This document shows positions 1 to 5,751 of a stretch of DNA of 5,805 bases, in pieces. The DNA is taken from NCBI GenBank assembly GCA_902406135.1, contig CABPCX010000128.1:1-5805 (forward strand), in the 5' to 3' direction. This DNA comes from an uncultured Eubacteriales bacterium. GTDB taxonomy: Bacteria > Bacillota > Clostridia > Lachnospirales > Anaerotignaceae. The notes beneath the pieces are model-generated. The model saw nothing but the letters and a program-made list of their open reading frames with translations, searched no databases and was not told the DNA's origin. Both the position numbers and the translations under genes were made by a program. Within the stretch, counting starts at the first letter, position 1. Each line of letters starts with the position of its first letter.

Positions 1-374
1 ACAGGATAAGGATAATTCCTCTTGGCTCAAAGGCACTTGAGGCTGTGGACCTGTATATGCAGAAGGCAAGAATGAGTATGCTCAGAGATGAGGAAGAAGA
101 GGCTTTATTCGTAAACTGTTTCGGCCATCCTATGACAAGGCAGGGTTTTTGGAAAATAATAAAGGGATATGCGAAAAAAGCCGGCATCAAGACCGAGATA
201 ACACCGCATATGCTCAGACATTCCTTTGCGGTTCATCTTATTGAAAACGGAGCCGATATCCAGTCCGTCCAGGAAATGATGGGGCATTCCGATATTTCCA
301 CAACTCAGATGTATGCCAGATTCAATAAGAACAGATTAAAAGAAGTATACAACAAGACCCATCCCAGGGCTTGA
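1..374 (+). CDS. xerD: Tyrosine recombinase XerD, C-terminal part (5' end outside window)
   Basis: Site-specific recombinase. XerD works with XerC in the cytoplasm to resolve chromosome dimers at dif. The reading frame is open from the left edge (first full codon at 3) to TGA at 372-374, so the N-terminal core-binding domain and the first catalytic Arg lie outside. The visible part begins with RIRIIPLGSKA, the strand after the catalytic beta-hairpin. It carries the C-terminal catalytic box HMLRH (His at 207-209, Arg at 216-218), the GH pair (His at 285-287) and the nucleophile Tyr in QMYAR (312-314). Spacing between these residues (3, 23 and 9) and the 19 residues after the Tyr match E. coli XerD. 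The HPRA ending favours XerD over XerC. A paralogous integrase cannot be fully excluded without the N-terminus. A hairpin terminator follows closely, so this is the last gene of its unit. Confidence 0.93.
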   Translation, partial: RIRIIPLGSKALEAVDLYMQKARMSMLRDEEEEALFVNCFGHPMTRQGFWKIIKGYAKKAGIKTEITPHMLRHSFAVHLIENGADIQSVQEMMGHSDISTTQMYARFNKNRLKEVYNKTHPRA

Positions 375-390
375 AAACATTAAAAAATAC

Positions 391-432
391 AAAGCAGAAG
401 CTTCAAAGAATATTGAAACTTCTGCTTTTTTT
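391..432 (+). terminator. Rho-independent terminator of xerD
   Basis: Arms 391-404 and 415-428 pair over 13 of 14 positions (one C/A mismatch) around a 10-nt loop. The T-run at 426-432 is partly inside the stem. It starts 17 nt after the xerD stop codon. Confidence 0.9.
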
Positions 433-508
433 ATTGTCATCATAAGGTCTGCGGCAGGCTAAAAGCCAGACTTAATATGTTCTATCAAAAAATGAATTGC
501 AGATATAT

Positions 509-540
509 AAAAAACCGCAGACATAAGTCTGCGGTTTTTA
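509..540 (-). terminator. Terminator of tyrS, possibly bidirectional
   Basis: A perfect 8-bp GC-rich stem, CCGCAGAC (515-522) with GTCTGCGG (527-534), has a 4-nt loop. It is flanked by A-run 509-514 and T-run 535-539, so it can work in both directions. It lies just after the tyrS stop (546-548, minus strand). On the plus strand it would be a second stop signal behind xerD. Confidence 0.9.
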
Positions 541-545
541 GTTTA

Positions 546-1769
546 TTAAACAAGTTTAAGTCTGTGGAATGATTTCTTTCCTCTCTGGAGAGTAACAATT
601 CCGTCTTTGAAAAGATCTTCTGTAATCTTAAGCTCGATATTGTCAACTTTTTCGTCGTTGAGTTTTACACCGCCCTGCTGAACGGCACGTCTTGCTTCTG
701 ATCTTGAAGGAGTAAGCTTTGTAAGAACAAGGGCGCTGAGGATATCCATATTTTCAAGGTCTTCAGCCTTTACTTCTGTTGTAGGGATTGATCCGCCTGC
801 GTTTCCGCCCATAAAGAGTGCCTTTGCAGCAACGTCAGCCTTCTTAGCTTCTTCTTCGCCGTGTACAATCTTTGTAAGTTCGTAAGCAAGAACTTCTTTA
901 GCCTTGTTGATTTCGCTTCCTTCAAGGGTGCCAAGTCTTCTGACTTCGTCCATGGGAAGGAATGTAAGGAGTCTAAGACATTTTTCAACGTCTTTGTCAC
1001 CAACGTTTCTCCAGTACTGGTAGAATTCGTAGGGTGATGTCTTTTCAGGGTCAAGCCATACGGCGCCTTTTTCTGTTTTACCCATCTTCTTGCCTTCACT
1101 GTTAGTAAGAAGCTGGAATGTCATACCGTATGCAGGTTTGTTTTCTTTTCTTCTTATGAGGTCTACGCCGCCAAGAATGTTTGACCACTGGTCGTTTCCG
1201 CCAAGCTGCATTACACAGCCGTAACGTCTGTTGAGCTCAAGGAAGTCGTAGCTCTGCATTATCATATAGTTAAATTCAAGGAATGAAAGTCCCTTTTCCA
1301 TTCTTGTCTTGAAACATTCAGCTGTAAGCATCTTGTTTACTGAGAATACGGAACCTATCTCTCTTAAAAATTCGATGTAGTTAAGGTTTCTGAGCCAGTC
1401 AGCGTTATTTACGATTATGGCCTTGTCATCTGAAAAGTCGATGAATCTTGAAAGCTGTTTTTTAAAGCACTCAACATTATGGTCGATTTCCTCAACAGTC
1501 ATCATTCTTCTCATATCTGTTTTTCCTGTGGGGTCTCCAACCATTCCTGTGCCGCCGCCCATAAGACAGATAGGACGGTGTCCGCATCTCTGCATATGGC
1601 TCATTGCCATTACTGTAAGGAAATGGCCTACATGAAGACTGTCTGCTGTGGGGTCAAATCCGATATAGAATGTGATTTTTTCTTTGCCGAATAATTCTTC
1701 GATTTCTTCGGGATGTGTGAGCTGCTCTATAAAGCCTCTTTCCTTCAATACTTCAAATGCGTTTTCCAT
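546..1769 (-). CDS. tyrS: Tyrosyl-tRNA synthetase
   Basis: Attaches tyrosine to tRNA-Tyr using ATP, in the cytoplasm; essential. The protein is 407 aa, close to the usual length of about 410-425. The class I catalytic domain has the HIGH motif as HVGH (46-49), the tyrosine pocket (Y35, D39, then Y168, Q172, D175), the GGNDQW stretch (190-195) and the KMSKS loop as KMGKT (228-232). The C-terminal tRNA-binding S4 domain runs from about 343 to 390. The start is ATG at 1769-1767, because AAAGGAG (1778-1784 on the plus strand) sits 8 nt before it. An in-frame GTG three codons upstream overlaps that ribosome binding site and is unlikely. The gene is preceded by a tyrosine T-box leader with its own promoter and followed by a strong terminator, so it is probably monocistronic. 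It converges on xerD. All catalytic motifs are present. Confidence 0.97.
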   Translation of the reverse strand: MENAFEVLKERGFIEQLTHPEEIEELFGKEKITFYIGFDPTADSLHVGHFLTVMAMSHMQRCGHRPICLMGGGTGMVGDPTGKTDMRRMMTVEEIDHNVECFKKQLSRFIDFSDDKAIIVNNADWLRNLNYIEFLREIGSVFSVNKMLTAECFKTRMEKGLSFLEFNYMIMQSYDFLELNRRYGCVMQLGGNDQWSNILGGVDLIRRKENKPAYGMTFQLLTNSEGKKMGKTEKGAVWLDPEKTSPYEFYQYWRNVGDKDVEKCLRLLTFLPMDEVRRLGTLEGSEINKAKEVLAYELTKIVHGEEEAKKADVAAKALFMGGNAGGSIPTTEVKAEDLENMDILSALVLTKLTPSRSEARRAVQQGGVKLNDEKVDNIELKITEDLFKDGIVTLQRGKKSFHRLKLV

Positions 1770-1831
1770 CAAATACACTCCTTTAATTTTATTCCGCGGT
1801 CCGTACGAACTTAGAAAACTTTGTATATATC

Positions 1832-1866
1832 AAAAAAAGCTCACATCCTGAAAAGGACGAGAGCTT
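1832..1866 (-). terminator. T-box regulatory terminator
   Basis: On the minus strand the arms AAGCTCTCGTCC (1866-1855) and GGATGTGAGCTT pair over 12 positions with one U/U mismatch and one G-U pair. The loop is 6 nt and a run of seven T follows (1838-1832). The 5' arm includes CGTCC, which the antiterminator also needs, so only one of the two structures can form. This is the switch point of the leader. Confidence 0.94.
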
Positions 1867-2045
1867 GTTCGTGGTACCACCTTAATTTGCGTCAATCAAC
1901 GCCTTTATATGCTGTAACGGGCATAAACCGTGGTTTTCCAAGGCTCTTGAGATGTAGGTGATCCATAACCGTGCTGTGTGCTCGCACCAAACGCACACTC
2001 TCTGCGGTTGTAACCGGTAAGGACTGAATTGTCTCCGTCATAGCC
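1832..2045 (-). ncRNA. T-box leader (riboswitch) of tyrS, tyrosine-specific
   Basis: This RNA element binds uncharged tRNA-Tyr and then lets transcription run into tyrS. On the minus strand, Stem I (about 2045 to 1942) closes with GGCU/AGCC and GAGA/UCUC around a kink-turn-like loop. It carries an apical GGUGCGA motif (GGUGNRA type). The specifier codon is UAC (1956-1954), followed by the usual A, just before the UCUC arm. A Stem II-like hairpin (about 1925-1903) and a GCGU/ACGC Stem III (1902-1889) follow. The T-box core AAGGUGGUACCACG is at 1883-1870. Its UGGU fits an ACCA end, as expected for tRNA-Tyr with discriminator A. Antiterminator pairing is AAGG/CCUU plus ACG/CGU (1883 to 1853), mutually exclusive with the terminator. 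The helices were worked out by eye, so the outer limits are approximate. Confidence 0.96.
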
Positions 2046-2063
2046 AAATATTAAACTGGACAT

Positions 2064-2092
2064 ATTCTAACACAGTTTATTTTATAAATCAA
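2064..2092 (-). promoter_or_regulatory. Promoter of the tyrS T-box transcript
   Basis: On the minus strand, -35 TTGATT (2092-2087), a 17-bp spacer and -10 TAGAAT (2069-2064), preceded by TGT as in an extended -10. The transcript should start near 2057, about 12 nt before Stem I of the T-box. Typical housekeeping sigma factor promoter. Confidence 0.85.
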
Positions 2093-2141
2093 TACCCAAA
2101 TGCATAAGCCGATGCAAAGTTATGAATATCAATGCTTTTTA

Positions 2142-3353
2142 TCAGATATACAGCGCATTTTCCGCTATTTTTGTTATAAGCTCAACGGCCTTTTCCATTG
2201 ATGAAAGGGGTATGAACTCATAGGGACCATGGAAATTGTGGCCTCCCGTAAATATGTTGGGGCAGGGCAGACCCATAAATGAAAGTCTTGCTCCGTCAGT
2301 GCCGCCCCTTATGGGCTGTATGATGGGAGTTATGCCCGTATCGGCCATGGATTTTTTGGCCAGGTCGATTATATACATATTCTTTTCGATAACTTCATGC
2401 ATATTTCTGTACTGGTCACGTATTTCTAACTGAAGTATATTTCCGTATTTAACATTAAGCTTATTTACGGTATCTTCAATGAATTTCTTTCTACGCTCAA
2501 AATTATCGCTGTCAAAGTCTCGGATTATATAGCATACCTTTGCCTTTGAAACACCGCCGCTTATTTCTGAAAGATGATAAAATCCCTCATATCCCTCTGT
2601 TGTGGAAGGAGTTTCGTTTTCGGGCATCATTGATACAAACTCCGAAGCTATAAGTGCTGCATTGAGCATAACACCCTTTGCGGTGCCGGGATGTACGCTT
2701 TTTCCCTTTATTGTAATTTCGGCTGAAGCTGCATTAAAGTTTTCGTATTCAAGCTCGCCTATGGTGCCTCCGTCTATGGTGTATCCAAAATCACAGCCAA
2801 GTGAAGGTACATCGAGGAAGTCTACTCCCTTTCCGATTTCTTCGTCCGGTGTGAAAAGTACACGTATATTACAATGGGGCTTATCATATTTTATAATATC
2901 TTCTAAAGCCGTCATAATTTCCGCTATGCCTGCTTTATCATCGGCGCCCAGAAGGATAGTGCCGTCGGAAGATATTATGGTCTCACCGATATAATTATTC
3001 AAATCCGGGAACTCTTCAGGACTGAGTACTGCGTCCTTAAGCTGTATTGGTCCTCCACTGTAGTTTTCTGTTATAACGGGACGCACGTTGAAGCCTGATG
3101 CATCGGGACTTGTGTCCATATGGGCTATAAAACATATTGTCGGTGAGTCCTTTTTTACATTAGAGGGGAGATATGCACTCACATATCCGTATTTATCCTG
3201 CTTTACATCCGTAAGTCCTATGGATTTACACTCTTCCGCCAGGGCTTCTCCGAAGGCCAGCTGAAATGGCGAGCTGGGAAAAGCTTCTGATGATTCATCA
3301 GACGTAGTGCATATGTTTGTATATTTCAGGAATCTGTTTAATATATTAACCAA
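2142..3353 (-). CDS. pepT: Peptidase T (tripeptide aminopeptidase, M20B)
   Basis: Cytoplasmic dinuclear-zinc aminopeptidase that removes the N-terminal residue from tripeptides. The protein is 403 aa, against about 408 for Salmonella PepT. The zinc and catalytic residues are all found by motif: HMDTSPD (ligand H78, catalytic D80), LLGADDKAG (bridging D138), PDEE (general base E171, ligand E172), IDGG (ligand D194), and NFHG near the C-terminus (ligand H375). H221 in SVHPG lies in the dimerisation (lid) domain inserted at about 205-315. IRGGTDG (348-354) is the family's substrate-binding segment. The start is TTG (3353-3351): AGGAGGT (3361-3367 on the plus strand) is 8 nt before it and no ATG fits. 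The gene stands alone, divergent from the permease gene and about 50 nt upstream of the tyrS -35 element. Confidence 0.96.
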   Translation of the reverse strand: MVNILNRFLKYTNICTTSDESSEAFPSSPFQLAFGEALAEECKSIGLTDVKQDKYGYVSAYLPSNVKKDSPTICFIAHMDTSPDASGFNVRPVITENYSGGPIQLKDAVLSPEEFPDLNNYIGETIISSDGTILLGADDKAGIAEIMTALEDIIKYDKPHCNIRVLFTPDEEIGKGVDFLDVPSLGCDFGYTIDGGTIGELEYENFNAASAEITIKGKSVHPGTAKGVMLNAALIASEFVSMMPENETPSTTEGYEGFYHLSEISGGVSKAKVCYIIRDFDSDNFERRKKFIEDTVNKLNVKYGNILQLEIRDQYRNMHEVIEKNMYIIDLAKKSMADTGITPIIQPIRGGTDGARLSFMGLPCPNIFTGGHNFHGPYEFIPLSSMEKAVELITKIAENALYI

Positions 3354-3360
3354 TATTTTT

Positions 3361-3367
3361 ACCTCCT
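3361..3367 (-). promoter_or_regulatory. pepT ribosome binding site, fixing a TTG start
   Basis: AGGAGGT on the minus strand, 8 nt before TTG (3353-3351). It decides the start, since no ATG or GTG lies at a suitable distance. Confidence 0.9.
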
Positions 3368-3386
3368 ATATTTCAGTCTGTAATTT

Positions 3387-3402
3387 ATTATAACATATTA
3401 TA
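3387..3402 (-). promoter_or_regulatory. pepT promoter, two tandem extended -10 boxes
   Basis: Two perfect TATAAT boxes on the minus strand (3402-3397 and 3392-3387), 10 bp apart, each preceded by TGT (extended -10). No good -35 lies 16-18 bp upstream of either, which fits extended -10 promoters. Transcripts would start near 3390 and 3380, giving a leader of only about 30-40 nt. Confidence 0.7.
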
Positions 3403-3403
3403 A

Positions 3404-3420
3404 CACATATGGTGTATGTG
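3404..3420. repeat. Inverted repeat in the pepT promoter
   Basis: CACATA (3404-3409), 5-nt gap, TATGTG (3415-3420): a perfect 6-bp inverted repeat lying immediately upstream of the first pepT -10 box, inside the -35/-10 spacer. The position suits an operator, but the regulator is unknown and AT-rich DNA gives such repeats by chance. Confidence 0.45.
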
Positions 3421-3462
3421 GTAATATGACCGAAAGATGATTATACAAGTTAATGTCTACTA

Positions 3463-3569
3463 TACATAATATGTACATATATCATATCCGAATATTATTG
3501 TGGATATTCGATAAAAAATTAACGATAAATACTCGAAAAAATATTGCATTATATCTGATTATTGCAATA
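3463..3569. repeat. Cluster of three inverted repeats in the divergent intergenic region
   Basis: Three short perfect inverted repeats follow one another upstream of the permease promoter. They are TACAT-N3-ATGTA (3463-3475), CGAATAT-N8-ATATTCG (3489-3510) and TATTGCA-N14-TGCAATA (3542-3548 with 3563-3569). ATTGCA also recurs as a direct repeat 18 bp apart (3543 and 3561). No T-run follows any of them, so they are not terminators. They may be protein-binding sites shared by the divergent genes. The biased base composition makes some chance occurrence likely. Confidence 0.4.
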
Positions 3570-3576
3570 AAATGAA

Positions 3577-3594
3577 AATTAACTTGTGTTAATT
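3577..3594. promoter_or_regulatory. Candidate operator palindrome over the permease -35 box
   Basis: A perfect 18-bp dyad AATTAAC-TTGT-GTTAATT overlaps the -35 hexamer TTGTGT (3584-3589). A second, overlapping dyad TTGTG-N6-CACAA spans 3584-3599. A protein bound here would block RNA polymerase, so a repressor operator is the natural inference. The regulator family is not identified. Confidence 0.55.
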
Positions 3595-3612
3595 CACAAA
3601 AGGTATTATAAT
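3584..3612 (+). promoter_or_regulatory. Promoter of the permease unit
   Basis: -35 TTGTGT (3584-3589), spacer of exactly 17 bp, -10 TATAAT (3607-3612). Transcription should begin near 3619, leaving an untranslated leader of about 287 nt before the ATG at 3906. Confidence 0.75.
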
Positions 3613-3905
3613 GAAATACGTGAATAAGAGAACCGTTTATGTGTTCTGTGTACTTTGAAAATTCCATACATCAGATGAATAATAGTATCTTTGATGTGAA
3701 CTGGTATTAAGCTGTAGGCGGTCTTTTCTTTATATTAGAATATATTGAAAAGATAAAATATGCGAATGATAAACCTGTGACTATGTTTGTCGGGGGACTT
3801 ATTTTACCGGTTTATTGTTCGGTATTCTGGTTTGGCATTATGCGTTTTGGGGAAGACGCGCCGGACTTCAGAAAAACGATACAAATTTATAAGGAGGAAT
3901 TATTC
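3613..3905 (+). other. Long leader of the permease transcript
   Basis: About 290 nt between the -10 box and the permease start. It holds an imperfect hairpin at 3668-3697 (ACATCA/TGATGT outer arms, GAT/ATC inner arms, 2-nt bulge). It also holds a stretch open in the permease frame from 3711 to 3905 with no stop and protein-like composition. No known riboswitch motif, T-box core or T-tailed terminator was recognised here. The last part is the ribosome binding site at 3891-3897. Confidence 0.5.
3891..3897 (+). promoter_or_regulatory. Permease ribosome binding site, fixing the ATG at 3906
   Basis: AAGGAGG followed by an 8-nt spacer and ATG (3906-3908). It rules out the longer in-frame starts upstream (GTG 3777, ATG 3783, ATG 3840), none of which has a ribosome binding site. 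Confidence 0.92.
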
Positions 3906-5432
3906 ATGGATATTTTTTTATCAGCGTTGCCGATTTTAGTAGTTCTTGTCGGAATTATCGTGCTCAATAAGCCCGCAAAGGTTGTTGCGCCGATAGCGTT
4001 TGTTGTTACATTCATCCTTGGTATGTTCTACTTCGGCGAAGGTCTTGACATACTTTGGACAAATGCTTGGACAGGTATAGTTTCAGGTACAAAAGTAGTT
4101 TACATGATCATGGCTGCTTTCTGTATCCTTAACATGCTTATCGAAACTGGAGCTATGGATAAAATCAGAGAGCTTATCATAGCTATCACAGATGACAAAC
4201 GTAAACACGTTATCATTGTAGCATTTGGTTTCGGTGCTTTCCTTGAAGGTTGCGCCGGTGCCGGAACACCCGCTGCCGTTGCTGCTCCCGCCCTTGTTGG
4301 TCTTGGTATCAGCCCTGTATTTGCGGTTCTTTCATCACTTATCGCCAACGGTATCTGGTCATCATGGGGTGCTGCTGGTCTTACATGTTCAGGTGGTTTC
4401 GCTGCTATGGTTGCAGAAGGAAGAGGAGCTGTTTACAACTGGCCCGCACTTGACAGCATGACAGTAAGTGAAATTTATAATATGCTTTCAAGAGCTACAG
4501 CTAGAGTTAATGCTGTTGGCGCATTCCTTTGCCCTTGGGTTATCACAGCTGTATGTTATGGTAAAAAAGGTTTCAAAGGACTTGTTCCTTTCCTTTTCAT
4601 AAACAGTGTTGTTGGTGCAGCAGCTATGATTGCTGTTACACATACAATCGGTTTCGAGTTTACATCTATAATTTCAGGTCTTATAATCGTTGCAGTTGAC
4701 TTTATCTATCTTAAAGCTGCTAACCTTAAGACTCCTGAAGAGTTCGTTGCCGCTCCTCCTGCAGATAAGAGCCCTATCCCTGCATGGAAAGCTGTATTTA
4801 CATACGCACTCCTTCTTGTTGCTCTTCCTTGCGCTCGTTTTGGTCTTGAAGGATCATGGTTATACGGAAGAGGTTTCGCTGTTTGGATCGGTACAACTAT
4901 CATCGTGGTTTGCTTCATTGGTTCAATTGTTCTTGGCTATACAAAGAACTTCCACAAATGTGTTGCAGTATCATTCAAGAGCGTTATCGGAGCTCTCATA
5001 GCTATGGCATTCCTTTCAGGTCTTGCAGAAGCTATGAAATCAGCTGGTATGCTTTCAATCCTTGCAAAAGCACTCGCTGCTGTAGTAGGAAACGGATATC
5101 CCGCTGCTGCTGTATTTATCGGATGTATTGGTTCATTCATGACAGGTACAACACTTGGTTCAAATATTATGTTCCATCCTATGCATATTGAAGCTGCTCA
5201 GCTTCTTGGCATCAGCCCTGCATATTGTACAGCGCTCAACTCATCAGGTGGAGCTCTTGGTAATATGATTTGCCCTAACAACGTTATTGCTGTTTGTGCT
5301 ACTGTTAATTTCCAGAACCAGGAAGGTATTATCATGAGAAAGGTTATCCCTGCCCTTGTAGTTCTTATGATCGCAGAAATGATTGCAGGTTTACTTTACA
5401 CACTCGTAATATTCCCTGGATACTACATGTAA
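3906..5432 (+). CDS. LctP-family permease (lactate/glycolate permease-like), diverged
   Basis: Integral membrane transporter of 508 aa with about 12 or more hydrophobic segments, of the lactate permease family (TC 2.A.14). Characterised members import lactate or glycolate, usually with protons. Family identity comes from FGAFLEGCAGAGTP (109-122) followed by LVGLGISPVFAVLSSLIANG (130-149), which aligns with the FGAFLEGAAGFG(A/T)P region of LctP. It also comes from a C-terminal block with MTGTTLGSN (412-420), AAQLLGIS (430-437), NSSGG (445-449) and EG (473-474). FLEG/GTP near 112-122 and FMTG/LGSN near 411-420 look like equivalent sites in two half-repeats. The protein is shorter than typical LctP (about 550 aa) and several signature residues differ, so the exact substrate is uncertain. 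Codon use is strongly biased to GCT, GGT, CTT and ACA, which suggests high expression. A miniprotein gene follows 31 nt later before the terminator. Confidence 0.9.
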   Translation: MDIFLSALPILVVLVGIIVLNKPAKVVAPIAFVVTFILGMFYFGEGLDILWTNAWTGIVSGTKVVYMIMAAFCILNMLIETGAMDKIRELIIAITDDKRKHVIIVAFGFGAFLEGCAGAGTPAAVAAPALVGLGISPVFAVLSSLIANGIWSSWGAAGLTCSGGFAAMVAEGRGAVYNWPALDSMTVSEIYNMLSRATARVNAVGAFLCPWVITAVCYGKKGFKGLVPFLFINSVVGAAAMIAVTHTIGFEFTSIISGLIIVAVDFIYLKAANLKTPEEFVAAPPADKSPIPAWKAVFTYALLLVALPCARFGLEGSWLYGRGFAVWIGTTIIVVCFIGSIVLGYTKNFHKCVAVSFKSVIGALIAMAFLSGLAEAMKSAGMLSILAKALAAVVGNGYPAAAVFIGCIGSFMTGTTLGSNIMFHPMHIEAAQLLGISPAYCTALNSSGGALGNMICPNNVIAVCATVNFQNQEGIIMRKVIPALVVLMIAEMIAGLLYTLVIFPGYYM

Positions 5433-5463
5433 TTGATTTGTAATTGTGAAAGGAGATATCAGT

Positions 5464-5547
5464 ATGAGCGACGATAATAAAGCTAAAATGAGTGTAATAG
5501 ACATATTACTGTTTATCTTCACTCTTGCTTGTGCATTCTATTTCTAA
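5464..5547 (+). CDS. 27-aa single-helix membrane miniprotein next to the permease
   Basis: A short gene of 27 codons plus TAA. ATG at 5464 follows AAAGGAG (5449-5455) by 8 nt, the same spacing as the other genes here. The protein has a polar N-terminus MSDDNKAKMS (1-10), then a hydrophobic stretch of about 17 residues (VIDILLFIF at 11-19, TLACAFYF at 20-27) ending exactly at the stop. This looks like one transmembrane helix with the N-terminus probably cytoplasmic, carrying an acidic residue (D13) at the membrane edge. It lies 31 nt after the permease stop and 13 nt before the unit's terminator, so it is almost certainly co-transcribed. I do not recognise the sequence. By analogy with tiny partners such as KdpF, AcrZ or MetS, it may be a permease helper subunit; that is inference only. 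Confidence 0.78.
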   Translation: MSDDNKAKMSVIDILLFIFTLACAFYF

Positions 5548-5560
5548 GAAAAAATTATTG

Positions 5561-5590
5561 CAGCTCCGCTTTAAGCGGAGCTGTTTTTTT
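5561..5590 (+). terminator. Strong terminator of the permease-miniprotein unit
   Basis: Perfect GC-rich stem, CAGCTCCGCT (5561-5570) with AGCGGAGCTG (5574-5583), tight loop of 3 nt or slightly more, then seven T (5584-5590). It starts 13 nt after the miniprotein stop, which places both genes in one transcript. Confidence 0.95.
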
Positions 5591-5671
5591 ATCCGAATAG
5601 GGCAGAAAAGCCCTAATTTAAGGGAATATTAAGTGTGGATAATAAAAAAATAAAATATTATTAAAAAAGTG

Positions 5672-5700
5672 TTGACAAAATGAAATTTAACGTGTATTAT
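5672..5700 (+). promoter_or_regulatory. Promoter of the tRNA-Ser transcript
   Basis: Consensus -35 TTGACA (5672-5677), 17-bp spacer, -10 TATTAT (5695-5700). Transcription should start near 5706-5708, about 45 nt before the mature tRNA 5' end. Near-consensus strength is normal for tRNA genes. Confidence 0.88.
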
Positions 5701-5703
5701 ATC

Positions 5704-5730
5704 TATTGTTCGCAGCAAATGTGAACGATG
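5704..5730 (+). other. Hairpin at the tRNA transcript start
   Basis: TATTGTTCGCA (5704-5714) pairs with TGTGAACGATG (5720-5730) through 11 positions, three of them G-U type, around the loop GCAAA. No T-run follows, so it is not a terminator. It would sit at or just after the transcription start and form part of the 5' leader that RNase P removes. Confidence 0.5.
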
Positions 5731-5751
5731 TAAAATTAAAGAAAATTTTGT

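Noticed and set aside
1417..1694. Plus-strand reading frames inside tyrS
   Set aside because: Antisense shadows of conserved synthetase motifs; no ribosome binding site or domain.
1770..1778. tyrS start at GTG 1778
   Set aside because: The codon overlaps the ribosome binding site itself. ATG 1769 is correctly spaced from it.
3584..3599. Rex or CRP/FNR site
   Set aside because: The arms TTGTG and CACAA are 6 bp apart, whereas the Rex consensus TTGTGAA-N4-TTCACAA needs 8 between the same arms and CRP needs 8 between TGTG and CACA. Kept only as an unassigned dyad.
3482..3667. 61-codon minus-strand reading frame in the intergenic region
   Set aside because: It lies across the permease promoter and AT-rich repeats, has no convincing ribosome binding site and its translation resembles no protein family.
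3777..3905. N-terminal extension of the permease from GTG 3777 (551 aa)
   Set aside because: No ribosome binding site precedes GTG 3777, ATG 3783 or ATG 3840, while ATG 3906 has AAGGAGG at 8 nt and begins at the expected first membrane segment.
4100..5191. Several reading frames of 67-111 codons overlapping the permease gene on both strands
   Set aside because: They are shadows of a clear coding sequence with strong codon bias, and their translations are low-complexity or unlike proteins.
5599..5624. Hairpins AGGGC/GCCCT and CCCT/AGGG after the permease terminator
   Set aside because: Short stems of 4-5 bp that exclude each other, without a T-run, in an AT-rich stretch; no role can be supported.
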